Of a stretch of DNA of 64,000 nucleotides, positions 26,614 to 35,013 are shown piece after piece. The position numbers were made by a program, and so were the translations under genes. Position 1 is the stretch's first letter, and each line of letters starts with the position of its first letter. The stretch covers positions 310,001 to 374,000 of the forward strand of contig NZ_JAANOG010000001.1 of NCBI RefSeq assembly GCF_019923745.1. Direction: 5' to 3'. The notes beneath the pieces were generated by a model. It was not told where the DNA came from, searched no databases, and saw only the letters and a program-made list of their open reading frames with translations. The stretch comes from Aquirufa aurantiipilula. GTDB lineage: Bacteria > Bacteroidota > Bacteroidia > Cytophagales > Spirosomataceae.

Positions 26614-28110
26614 ATGGGGAAGCCAACAGGTTTTTTAGAAGTTGATAGAAAGACCTCTGCAAAGAGAAATGTGTCAGAACGTATCAATGACTATAAAGAA
26701 ATTGAATTATTAAATTCATCCGAAGAAACTGAAAAGCAGGCTAGCCGTTGCATGGACTGCGGTACACCTTTCTGTCATAGTGGATGTCCTTTAGGTAATA
26801 TAATACCTGAATTCAATGATGCAGTTTATGAGCAAAATTGGAAATACGCATATGAGATATTGAGTTCGACAAACAACTTTCCGGAGTTTACGGGAAGAAT
26901 TTGTCCTGCACCTTGTGAATCTGCCTGCGTATTAGGAATCAATAAGCCACCTGTAGCTATTGAATTGATTGAAAAATCAATCATTGAAAAGGCATATTCA
27001 GAAGGATGGGTTGTTCCATTTGTTCCAACTAAAAGAACTGGTAAGAAAATTGCGGTCATAGGATCTGGTCCAGCTGGCTTGGCAGCAGCGGCTCAACTAA
27101 ATAAAGTAGGTCATTCAGTTACGGTTTTTGAAAGAGCTGATCGTATTGGAGGATTATTGCGTTATGGTATTCCTGATTTCAAATTAGATAAATCAGTTGT
27201 TGATCGTCGTGTGGCTGTCATGGAAAAGGAAGGTGTTGAATTTAAAACCAATATGAACATTGGAGTAAATTATAAAGTTTCCAAATTGATTTCTGAATAT
27301 GATGCAATTTTGGTGGCTACAGGTTCAACAACACCGCGTTTGATTTCTACCAAAGGTAGTGATGCCACAGGTATTTATCCTGCAATGGAGTTTTTGTCAC
27401 AACAAAATAAACGTAATGCTAATATTGGCTTAGAAGTAAACCATAAAGGCGAAGTATATTCAAACAACAATATTTTAGCTACTGGAAAACATGTAGTTGT
27501 GATTGGTGGGGGAGATACCGGTTCTGATTGTGTAGGTACTTCAAACCGTCATAAGGCTGCTTCGATTACTCAAATAGAAGTGATGCCAAAGCCACCAGTA
27601 GATCGGGCTGAAAATACTCCATGGCCTAATTGGCCAAATATGTTGCGTACATCTACCTCACATGAAGAGGGAGCTAACCGTTTATGGTCTATTTCTTTAC
27701 AAGAATTTATTACAAATGACAAGAATGAACTAGTAGCCCTTAAAATAGGTGATATTACCTACGATATGTCCAACGGAAAGATGGAACAAAAAGTAGAAAA
27801 TATCCGAGAAATACCATGTGATTTAGCTTTGATTGCAGCTGGATTTTTACACACAGACCATGGAAATTTATTTCAAGAATTAACAGAAGCTGGAATTTCA
27901 GCTGACGAAAGAGGAAATATTGTAGCAAATGGAAATTATCAATCAGCTCAAGAAAAGATTTTTGTGGCTGGTGATGCAAGACGCGGTCAGTCGCTAGTTG
28001 TATGGGCTATTTCCGAAGGAAGAGAGGCTGCGAGAAATATTGATCAGTTTTTAATGGGCAAAACTAGCTTGGAAGGAAAAAGTGTTTCAAGTTTCGATAT
28101 TTTTAAATAA
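26614..28110 (+). CDS. gltD: Glutamate synthase small (beta) subunit, NADPH-dependent
   Basis: GltD supplies electrons from NADPH through FAD and two 4Fe-4S clusters to GltB. The 498-residue protein begins MGKPTGF, the family-typical start, so I use the ATG at 26614 and not the TTG two codons upstream. Cluster cysteines are in CMDCGTPFCHSGCPLG (C46, C49, C54, C58) and CPAPCESAC. The FAD Rossmann motif VIGSGPAGLAAAAQL, the NADPH motif VIGGGDTGSDCVG and the terminal GDARRGQSLVVWAI follow. It forms an operon with gltB and precedes a tRNA cluster; no strong terminator is visible after it. Confidence 0.98.
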   Translation: MGKPTGFLEVDRKTSAKRNVSERINDYKEIELLNSSEETEKQASRCMDCGTPFCHSGCPLGNIIPEFNDAVYEQNWKYAYEILSSTNNFPEFTGRICPAPCESACVLGINKPPVAIELIEKSIIEKAYSEGWVVPFVPTKRTGKKIAVIGSGPAGLAAAAQLNKVGHSVTVFERADRIGGLLRYGIPDFKLDKSVVDRRVAVMEKEGVEFKTNMNIGVNYKVSKLISEYDAILVATGSTTPRLISTKGSDATGIYPAMEFLSQQNKRNANIGLEVNHKGEVYSNNNILATGKHVVVIGGGDTGSDCVGTSNRHKAASITQIEVMPKPPVDRAENTPWPNWPNMLRTSTSHEEGANRLWSISLQEFITNDKNELVALKIGDITYDMSNGKMEQKVENIREIPCDLALIAAGFLHTDHGNLFQELTEAGISADERGNIVANGNYQSAQEKIFVAGDARRGQSLVVWAISEGREAARNIDQFLMGKTSLEGKSVSSFDIFK

Positions 28111-28125
28111 AATTTCATTTTTGAA

Positions 28126-28156
28126 TTTCGATATTCAAAAAAAATTACTACATTTG
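28126..28156 (+). promoter_or_regulatory. Promoter of the tRNA Ser-Pro-Arg cluster
   Basis: TACATTTG (28149-28156) matches the -7 consensus TAnnTTTG, with TTTC (28126-28129), one base from TTTG, 19 bases upstream. The predicted start lies about 10 nt before the tRNA-Ser 5' end. Confidence 0.6.
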
Positions 28157-28173
28157 TGCTCTCTTAAATGCTA

Positions 28174-28260
28174 GGAGAGATGCCTGAGAGGCCGAAAGGA
28201 ACAGTTTGCTAAACTGTCGTACTGGTAACGGTACCGAGGGTTCGAATCCCTCTCTCTCCG
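28174..28260 (+). tRNA. tRNA-Ser(GCU)
   Basis: The acceptor GGAGAGA pairs with TCTCTCC, followed by discriminator G. The anticodon stem ACAGT/ACTGT encloses the loop TTGCTAA with anticodon GCT (28208-28210). A long variable arm (class II) and the T arm GAGGGTTCGAATCCCTC are present. It reads AGC/AGU codons. No CCA is encoded. It is the first of three tRNAs in a tight cluster. Confidence 0.97.
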
Positions 28261-28272
28261 CAGTGTTTTTTT

Positions 28273-28346
28273 CGGGGTGTAGCGTAGCCCGGTATCGCGC
28301 TTGGTTTGGGACCAAGAGGTCGTAGGTTCGAATCCTGCCACCCCGA
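28273..28346 (+). tRNA. tRNA-Pro(UGG)
   Basis: The acceptor CGGGGTG pairs with CACCCCG, followed by discriminator A. The anticodon stem CTTGG/CCAAG encloses TTTGGGA with anticodon TGG (28307-28309). The T arm is GTAGGTTCGAATCCTGC. It is 74 nt long, begins 12 nt after tRNA-Ser, and encodes no CCA end. Confidence 0.97.
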
Positions 28347-28350
28347 CAAC

Positions 28351-28397
28351 ATAGTCAATTTATTTAACAGTGCTTGCACCAAGAATAAATTGACTAT
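28351..28397 (+). repeat. Long perfect inverted repeat between tRNA-Pro and tRNA-Arg
   Basis: ATAGTCAATTTATT (28351-28364) and AATAAATTGACTAT (28384-28397) form a perfect 14-base-pair stem. The 19-nt loop contains a second small dyad (GTGC-TT-GCAC). A T-rich tract follows, which looks like a terminator. However, tRNA-Arg starts only 9 nt later, leaving no room for a new promoter, so a processing signal or leaky attenuator is also possible. Confidence 0.6.
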
Positions 28398-28406
28398 TTA
28401 TTTTTA

Positions 28407-28480
<74 letters not shown>

Positions 28481-28537
28481 CTAAAAGTCTAATGACTTTC
28501 AAATCGTATCAATCATTTCTAGCCTTCCTACAAAGCG

Positions 28538-29836
28538 TTGACCATTAAGCAAATCACCTTGGTTAAAAATGCGATAGGGATATTAATATTCTGGATTGCT
28601 CCTCCGTTAATTTATTTTTTTAAAGAAAAGCTAGGCTTCGGTGGGGGATCGGTATTTACTGGTATAGTATACGTTTCAGGTTTGGTATTCATGCTAAACC
28701 ATTTTCATGCCAAAGTAGGGCATAAACCCAATACATTTCTGTTGTTATTAGGAGGTACATTCTTTAGTGTAGCTATGATTTATTTCTTTTTGATGAATAA
28801 AGAAATGACCATGTTTAACACAGATTTAATCAATTTTGCCTTAATATTTGGTTTTTTCTTTTCACTATTACGGGTTGACAATCAAGTTCAGAAATACTTA
28901 CCAGTATTAATCTTGATCATTACCTTTTTAACAAGTTGTGCTTTAATTTACTCTGTAGCCACTAATCCTAACTATGTATTTGGTACAAGAGCTACTGTAC
29001 AATACACAAGTAAGACCACAGAAAACTTTACAGGTAATCCATATATCTACAGCCGAAATGGTTTAGCTGGATTTTTAATTTCGTTTTTAATTATCAATCG
29101 AAGTTGGGATTCGATTAAAGTTCCTCATGTTTATTTAACTCGATTGCTTGCTCATATAAATGTTTGGTTTAGCCTTATTGTGATTATTTTAACCCAAACA
29201 AGAGCTACCATTTTAACTTTGCTCATGGCAATACCTTGTATGTTGTTATTCATGGTTCCAGTTAAAAGTATGTTTAGCCATATTAAAAAGCAATCCTATA
29301 TTTTTTACGCAATCGCTATTGGGAATTTATACTATTTCGCAACCAAATTAAGGATTGTCGAACTATTCGATTCTTATTACAATACATTTTTTAACCTGTT
29401 TATCCGGGCTATGAGTACGGGCGTAACCTTAGGAAAGAGTGCTGAAGTGGATGAATCTGCGATGGGCCGTGTTAATAACATCAATTACATCAAGCAGTTA
29501 TGGAATACAAGTAAAATAGATTTCGTTTTCGGTCACGGATATCGCTATCGTTACATAGATATTCCAATGTTGGAATCATTAGTAAATTTTGGTGTTTTTG
29601 GGTTTATTTTATTTGCTGGATTCCATGTCACTTTCTTGTATTTTGCCTACCGTTGCTTTAAATCAAATACCATTTTCCAAAATTTTATTGGCTTATTCTA
29701 TTTAAATACCTTTGTTGGAATGTTTACTTCAGGTAGACCTATGGACTTTGCTTATTGGGTTTCATTTTTAATCTTTATCCGATTCATGAATGTGGAAATG
29801 GTAAAAGAAAAGAATGAAATAGAAAACCCAGTTTAA
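28538..29836 (+). CDS. O-antigen polymerase/ligase-like polytopic membrane protein
   Basis: This 432-residue protein has about ten to twelve hydrophobic helices and a larger polar loop around residues 270-330. This is the plan of Wzy polymerases and WaaL-type O-antigen ligases, which act on undecaprenyl-linked glycans at the periplasmic face. Motifs such as IYSRNGLAGFLISFLIINRS, TQTRATILTL and FGHGYRYRYIDIPMLESLVN resemble the conserved Arg- and His-bearing loops of that superfamily. No ATG is available near the N-terminus, so I use TTG at 28538. It begins 57 bp after tRNA-Arg and opens the first polysaccharide locus. Polymerase and ligase cannot be told apart here. Confidence 0.75.
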   Translation: MTIKQITLVKNAIGILIFWIAPPLIYFFKEKLGFGGGSVFTGIVYVSGLVFMLNHFHAKVGHKPNTFLLLLGGTFFSVAMIYFFLMNKEMTMFNTDLINFALIFGFFFSLLRVDNQVQKYLPVLILIITFLTSCALIYSVATNPNYVFGTRATVQYTSKTTENFTGNPYIYSRNGLAGFLISFLIINRSWDSIKVPHVYLTRLLAHINVWFSLIVIILTQTRATILTLLMAIPCMLLFMVPVKSMFSHIKKQSYIFYAIAIGNLYYFATKLRIVELFDSYYNTFFNLFIRAMSTGVTLGKSAEVDESAMGRVNNINYIKQLWNTSKIDFVFGHGYRYRYIDIPMLESLVNFGVFGFILFAGFHVTFLYFAYRCFKSNTIFQNFIGLFYLNTFVGMFTSGRPMDFAYWVSFLIFIRFMNVEMVKEKNEIENPV

Positions 29837-29872
29837 GATAGTCGATTGACTTCTTTTTCACTATTTGCTACT

Positions 29873-31060
29873 ATGTCTACTCAGAAAAGAGTTTTACAAG
29901 TTTCTCCAGCGTATTATCCTGCTATTTCCATAGGTGGACCTATATTCACTAATTTAACCTTTTCCAAAGCACTAAAAGACATTGATTGTCAGGTTGAAGT
30001 ACTAAGTACCACCCAAGGTTTAAGTAGTGCTCAAATTAAACAATTGCCTGTTGTACAACCTTCGACCTCTGAATTTTCTTATCCCATTTGGCGATTCCCT
30101 CACTATGGATATGACAATTATACTTTTTCTCCAGGGTTATTTATTTGGTTACTTAAAAACGTTCAGCAATATGATTTAGTCGTACTTCAAGCTGTATGGA
30201 ATTTCCCTATTATGGCAGCGTATTTGGCATGTAAATGGAATAATATTCCCTTTGTCATTATTCCTCATGGAAGTTTATATGATGAAACGTTTCATTTGAA
30301 ATCATCTTTTTATAAAAATATTTTTTTGAAATTATATGTTAAAAAGATGCTAATGAAGGCTCAAAAAGTCATTTTTTCAACTAAAGATGAAGAATTGAAA
30401 GTACGTCAATTTCTCTCTTTACCTTTTCAATCTACGATTATTCCCAATATAGTTGATGTACAAAAATTTGAAAAATTACCTCTTAAAGGGACATTTAGAC
30501 AAAAATTTAACATTTCCTCAGAAAGAATAATTTTAACTCATTTTGGACGGGTTACTATTAAAAAAGGAATCAATTATGTACTCAATATTCTACCAAGCTT
30601 AATTCAACAATATCCAAATCTACTATATGTTATTGCTGGGTCAGAAGAGGATCATTATTTGAATGAATTGAATACAATCATTCGGGATAGGCATTTAGAA
30701 CAGTATGTAAATTTCACGGGTTTACTTTCGTCAGAAGATGGCATAGAGTTATTAGTAGATTCAGATGTATTTGTTCTTCCTTCCTTATCCGAAAACTTTG
30801 GTATGTCTGTCGTGGAAGCTATGCTTTGTGAAATACCTGTTGTTATTTCAGACCAAGTGGGAATTGCTAGCGAGCTAAAAGAAAATGATTGTGGATATGT
30901 TATTCAATTAACTGATTCATCCTTAGAAATAGCCCTAAAAGACTTAATCGAAGATTCTTCCAAGCGATTAAAATTAGGCAAAAAGGGGAGGGATTTTGTC
31001 AAAAATCATTATTCCTATCATGCGGTTGAGCATCAATTGTCAAAATTAATTCATGGTTAA
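29873..31060 (+). CDS. Glycosyltransferase family 4 (GT-B)
   Basis: This protein of about 395 residues has the two-Rossmann GT-B fold. The N-terminal part carries YYPAISIGGPIFTNLTFSKAL, typical of GT4 enzymes acting on lipid-linked glycans. The C-terminal nucleotide-sugar part has HFGRVTIKKGINYVL and the E-x7-E motif in PSLSENFGMSVVEAMLCEIP. The ATG at 29873 directly precedes QKRVLQVSPAYYP, so I prefer it to a TTG nine codons upstream. Its end overlaps the convergent GT4 gene by 15 bp. It probably adds a sugar to the surface polysaccharide; the sugar is unknown. Confidence 0.87.
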   Translation: MSTQKRVLQVSPAYYPAISIGGPIFTNLTFSKALKDIDCQVEVLSTTQGLSSAQIKQLPVVQPSTSEFSYPIWRFPHYGYDNYTFSPGLFIWLLKNVQQYDLVVLQAVWNFPIMAAYLACKWNNIPFVIIPHGSLYDETFHLKSSFYKNIFLKLYVKKMLMKAQKVIFSTKDEELKVRQFLSLPFQSTIIPNIVDVQKFEKLPLKGTFRQKFNISSERIILTHFGRVTIKKGINYVLNILPSLIQQYPNLLYVIAGSEEDHYLNELNTIIRDRHLEQYVNFTGLLSSEDGIELLVDSDVFVLPSLSENFGMSVVEAMLCEIPVVISDQVGIASELKENDCGYVIQLTDSSLEIALKDLIEDSSKRLKLGKKGRDFVKNHYSYHAVEHQLSKLIHG

Positions 31061-32185
31061 TTTTTGAAATCCTTGGTACATTTCTTGTGCTAATCTTTCA
31101 ACATTAAAAATTGTAGAATTTCTTTTGGAATTACCTTCATAATACGAGGTATCTTCAGGTAAATTATTCAAGAATTGTTTGATCTTATTTCGTTCAATTT
31201 TATCTGATAATTGATTAATAACTAATCCATTATAACCACTTATAATTAAATCATTAGCACATCCGCAAGCTTCTGTACAAATGACTGCTTTGCCTAATTC
31301 CTGTGCCTCATTAGCTACCATTCCCCAGGTTTCAGCAGTAGACACTAAGACTAAACAACTAGCATGTTGATACACCTCTGCTAATTCGGTCCATGCCACC
31401 GTACCCAACAAGTGAACATTGCTTATTTGCTCTTGTTGTATTTTCATACTTAACTCCGAAAACAAAGGACCATTTCCTACCATTTTTAATGAATAAGGTA
31501 ATTCTTTCATTAAATCGATTAATTCAAATAGATTTTTTTCTTCTGACAAACGGCCTACAAATAATAAATATGGCTCAATACTATTACCAGAGGAATGAGG
31601 TTTTATAGAATTGAATTGCTGCTTAAATTTATTCTTGTCAAAGGAATTTAAAAAAGAATATATTTTACTTTTAGCAACTCCTGCTCTAAATAAAAATTGG
31701 TTTGAATTTAACCCATAACTAAAATAACCATGAGTTAAATTAAAAATAGCCGATTTAAGCAATGATTTAAATGCATGTATTACACCATTTTGATTTTCGG
31801 ATTGATTTCTAACAGACTCAATGGTCATGACAGTTTTAATTCCTAAAATTTTGCAAAAAAGCAAAACTGGAAGTGCTGCAGGCTCAGCATATCCTGTAAA
31901 ATTGATTACATCAGGTTTAAATTGTAGTATAATTTTACACCATTCAAATCCTACCTTCCAAGCTGGTATTTGCTGTAATGGGAGAGTACTGATTAATTTA
32001 ACAGGGAATTTATAGGGATAAGTAGACAGATCAAAATCAACTAAATCTTCACGTCCAGCCTCAGTAATGGTCGTTTCAACCACCAATAATTCATCTTTTT
32101 TATCCACACATATTTGTGACAATTTTTCAAAAACCACTGATTTGTATTGGGACCACAAAAGGTTATGGAAAATAAGAATCCTCAT
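31046..32185 (-). CDS. Glycosyltransferase family 4 (GT-B), antisense to its neighbours
   Basis: This protein of about 379 residues is a GT4-type glycosyltransferase. The C-terminal half has LLFVGRLSEEKNLFELIDLM and a terminal acceptor motif (VLVSTAETWGMVANEAQELG) with the E-x7-E spacing. The central TIESVRNQ segment also fits the family. I choose the ATG at 32185, giving MRILIFHNLLWSQY, because the upstream 18 residues of the longer frame do not look like a GT-B start. It lies on the opposite strand within a plus-strand locus and overlaps its convergent neighbour by 15 bp, suggesting modular insertion. Confidence 0.85.
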   Translation of the reverse strand: MRILIFHNLLWSQYKSVVFEKLSQICVDKKDELLVVETTITEAGREDLVDFDLSTYPYKFPVKLISTLPLQQIPAWKVGFEWCKIILQFKPDVINFTGYAEPAALPVLLFCKILGIKTVMTIESVRNQSENQNGVIHAFKSLLKSAIFNLTHGYFSYGLNSNQFLFRAGVAKSKIYSFLNSFDKNKFKQQFNSIKPHSSGNSIEPYLLFVGRLSEEKNLFELIDLMKELPYSLKMVGNGPLFSELSMKIQQEQISNVHLLGTVAWTELAEVYQHASCLVLVSTAETWGMVANEAQELGKAVICTEACGCANDLIISGYNGLVINQLSDKIERNKIKQFLNNLPEDTSYYEGNSKRNSTIFNVERLAQEMYQGFQKLTMN

Positions 32186-32384
32186 AGACTGAATTTCATC
32201 AACAAAACTAACTTCTTTATTTAAAAAGGCAATATTCAACAGTACAATATTGAGAATACATTAGCTAATATTTCTTATTCATTTATGCTTATCCTAATTT
32301 CAATTATATATCTTAAATTGCGTTATAATGAGGAAAATGGATGCTGGTATAGGCTAAATTCTTCGCACATGGATTGAATTACAT

Positions 32385-33269
32385 TTGAAAAAGACGATCA
32401 GTATTTTGTTACTTACCTACAATGAAGAAATTCATTTGGAGAGGTGTATTCAGAATGTTCAAAAATTGAGCAATCAGCTATTTATTATTGATTCATTTTC
32501 CACCGATAAAACCTTAGAAATTGCAGCTAAATACCATATTCCTGTAATTCAAAATAAATTTATTCATCATGCGAATCAAATAAATTATGCTTTAGAGGTA
32601 TATCCCTTTGAAACAGATTTCATTATTCGTGTGGATTGTGATGAGCTTTTAAGCGATGAGTTGATTGAAGAGATCAATGAATGTTTGAATAACGATTCTT
32701 TGGATTCAATCAATGGGTTTTATATGCAAAGAAAAGTAAAGTTCATGGGAGGAATTATTCATTATGGAATGACTAATCCAATGTGGTTATTACGTATCTG
32801 GAAAAGAGGAGAGGGGAAATGTGATGATAAATGGATGGATGAAAAAATTGTCCTAAATCAGCCTAATACACATAATTTAAAGCATTTAATTTTTGATCAC
32901 AATTTAAACAACCTTACTTGGTGGACTCAAAAACATAATTTATATGCTAGTCGAGAATCAATTGAGGTATTAAAACACCGATATTTAAATGCTGCGGAGA
33001 TTACCGATAAATTGCCTTTTAAAGATACATTGATACATTTTCTAAAGTCATTTTACAACAAAAGTCCTATTTTTGTACGTTCAATTCTACTATTTCATTA
33101 TTCCTATTTCCTACGACTTGGTATTTTGGATGGAATACGTGGATTAATGTGGAACATACTACAAGTATTTTGGTATCGTTTTCTTGTCGATGCCAAAGTA
33201 TACGAGTTTGAAAATTCCCACGGTTTTGATAAAAATAAAATTAAAGAAGCCCTAAAAGAGATCGTTTGA
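32385..33269 (+). CDS. Glycosyltransferase family 2, WaaE/KdtX-like
   Basis: This 294-residue GT-A enzyme opens with ISILLLTYNEEIHLERCIQN, has FIIDSFSTDKT, and carries the metal-binding DxD motif as DCD (84-86) in IRVDCDEL. The length and the C-terminal membrane-associated helical segment resemble the LPS core glucosyltransferases of the WaaE group. The only suitable start is TTG at 32385, after a 145- to 200-bp gap on this strand with no recognisable promoter. Its last 4 bp overlap the acyltransferase gene. Confidence 0.87.
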   Translation: MKKTISILLLTYNEEIHLERCIQNVQKLSNQLFIIDSFSTDKTLEIAAKYHIPVIQNKFIHHANQINYALEVYPFETDFIIRVDCDELLSDELIEEINECLNNDSLDSINGFYMQRKVKFMGGIIHYGMTNPMWLLRIWKRGEGKCDDKWMDEKIVLNQPNTHNLKHLIFDHNLNNLTWWTQKHNLYASRESIEVLKHRYLNAAEITDKLPFKDTLIHFLKSFYNKSPIFVRSILLFHYSYFLRLGILDGIRGLMWNILQVFWYRFLVDAKVYEFENSHGFDKNKIKEALKEIV

Positions 33270-33814
33270 AAACAGATTTAAGCACATTTACCGGAGAAGG
33301 GTCACCTGGAATTTCAGCTAAAGTGAAATATTTAGTTTGGCTATTATTTTCAAATGTGTTTTTTTTAACTAATATTCCGTATCCCAATATTTTTAAAGTA
33401 GGTATTCTAAAGATTTTTGGAGCTTCAATAGGAAAACATGTTGTAATAAAACCTTGGGTAAAAATTAAATTTCCCTGGAAATTGGTTTTAGGTGATTATG
33501 TTTGGTTAGGAGAAGAAGCTTGGATTGACAATATTTCTGAAATTAAAATAGGAAATCATGTATGTATCTCACAAGGAGCATTACTTCTTACAGGTAATCA
33601 TGACTATAAAAAATCTTCCTTTGATTTGATTAGCAAAGGAATAGTAGTAGAAGATGGAGTGTGGGTAGGAGCTAAAGCCACAGTAAGTGGAGGAGTAGTA
33701 TTAGGTTCACATTGTGTATTAACTGTGGGGTCTTTTACTAGTAAAGATTTAGCCCCATATACCATTAATCAAGGTAATCCAGCACAAGTAGTTAAACACA
33801 GAGAAATCAGCTAA
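33266..33814 (+). CDS. Left-handed beta-helix acyltransferase, WcaF-like
   Basis: This 182-residue hexapeptide-repeat protein (LbH fold) has repeats such as IGKHVVIKPWVKIKFPWK, LGDYVWLGEEAWIDNI, IGNHVCISQGALLLTGNHDY and the family-typical VVEDGVWVGAKATVSGGVVL. WcaF and related enzymes acetylate sugars of colanic acid and similar polymers with acetyl-CoA. The start codon is TTG, overlapping the TGA of the preceding glycosyltransferase (TTGA), so translation is coupled. It precedes the WecA-type gene by 5 bp. The sugar acceptor is unknown. Confidence 0.88.
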   Translation: MKTDLSTFTGEGSPGISAKVKYLVWLLFSNVFFLTNIPYPNIFKVGILKIFGASIGKHVVIKPWVKIKFPWKLVLGDYVWLGEEAWIDNISEIKIGNHVCISQGALLLTGNHDYKKSSFDLISKGIVVEDGVWVGAKATVSGGVVLGSHCVLTVGSFTSKDLAPYTINQGNPAQVVKHREIS

Positions 33815-33819
33815 GTACA

Positions 33820-35013
33820 ATGAATGAATATTTGCAATTATTAAGTAATAAAGAGTTTCAAATCATTGTTTCCTTTATTGTATCCATAGTAGTGACTATT
33901 ACTGCCATTCCTGTCATTATTAACATATCAAAATTAAAGGATTTGATGGCAGAAATCGAATTAAGAAGTTCGCACGAGGAATTAACTCCAACCCTGGGAG
34001 GAGTAGCTATTTTTGCCGCCACTTTGATTAGTTATTTTATTTGGGATAACCCCAATGAAGGCCATGAAATCCATTTAGCTGTAGCTGCTTTAATTATATT
34101 ATTCTTTTTAGGCATTAAGGATGATATTTTAATTCTATCTCCGAAAAAGAAATTGTTTATTCAAATAGCAGCTTCATTACTGCTTATCACTTTTGGCGAT
34201 TTACGTATTTCCACCTTTTACGGCTTATTGGGAATCAATCATATACCTTACATTATCAGTATTGCCTTTACCTTATTCATCATAATTGCGATTATTAATG
34301 CCATCAATTTATTGGATGGAATTGATGGTTTAGCTGGAACAGTTGGGTTTGTTGCCTCTGCTATTTTTGCTTATTTATTTTATAGTTTAGGTTTATTTGC
34401 CCTTGCGACCTTAGCCCTTTCATTGGCAGGTTCCTTGGTCGGATTTTTAAGGTTTAATTGGTCTACAAAAAATAAAATATTCATGGGTGACACAGGATCC
34501 ATGATTTTAGGATTTTTGTTGGCATTTTTTGCCGTTAAATACATTGTTTTTAATAGCTCCTATGTCTATGACCCTAGACTAGTTAAAGACGCGCCGATAT
34601 TGACTATTATTATTTTATTATTGCCTCTCTTTGATACCCTACGTATGTTTATCATACGAATTTCAACAGGTGTTTCTCCATTTAAAGGTGATAGAAAACA
34701 CCTGCATCACGTATTAATCGATAATGGTTTTAGTCATTTTGGAGCCACAATGATATTAATTGCATTCAATTTATCCGTTTTGGCTTTATATACTTTAATT
34801 CGTCATGAATATTCCAACCATGAAGTATTGTTTGGCCTTCTATTAACATTTTTAGTCTATTGCTACATTGCTTATTTGCTATCCAAGAATATAGATACCA
34901 ATACAGTAGATCGTTTGAAATACACCAAAATTGACAAAGTAAAAAGACTTCAATTGGTAGAGGAGAAGAAGAATACCAATTTATCGAACAATCAAGCTAA
35001 TGTACCTGAATAA
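33820..35013 (+). CDS. Undecaprenyl-phosphate N-acetylhexosamine-1-phosphate transferase (WecA/TagO family)
   Basis: This 397-residue polytopic membrane enzyme starts polysaccharide synthesis by moving a GlcNAc- or related sugar-1-phosphate from UDP to undecaprenyl phosphate. The family motifs are present: TPTLGG (57-62), the Asp pair in GIKDD (98-102), NLLDGIDGLAG (about 163-173), FMGDTGSM, and the cytosolic HLHHVLIDNGFS loop. It has about eleven helices and a polar C-terminal tail. It is probably the initiating enzyme for the glycan built by the neighbouring glycosyltransferases. It converges on another GT4 gene with no spacer. Confidence 0.93.
   Translation: MNEYLQLLSNKEFQIIVSFIVSIVVTITAIPVIINISKLKDLMAEIELRSSHEELTPTLGGVAIFAATLISYFIWDNPNEGHEIHLAVAALIILFFLGIKDDILILSPKKKLFIQIAASLLLITFGDLRISTFYGLLGINHIPYIISIAFTLFIIIAIINAINLLDGIDGLAGTVGFVASAIFAYLFYSLGLFALATLALSLAGSLVGFLRFNWSTKNKIFMGDTGSMILGFLLAFFAVKYIVFNSSYVYDPRLVKDAPILTIIILLLPLFDTLRMFIIRISTGVSPFKGDRKHLHHVLIDNGFSHFGATMILIAFNLSVLALYTLIRHEYSNHEVLFGLLLTFLVYCYIAYLLSKNIDTNTVDRLKYTKIDKVKRLQLVEEKKNTNLSNNQANVPE

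Noticed and set aside
28484-28499. Terminator after tRNA-Arg (AAAGTC/GACTTT hairpin)
   Set aside because: It is only a six-base-pair AT-rich stem with no T run, too weak to call a terminator.
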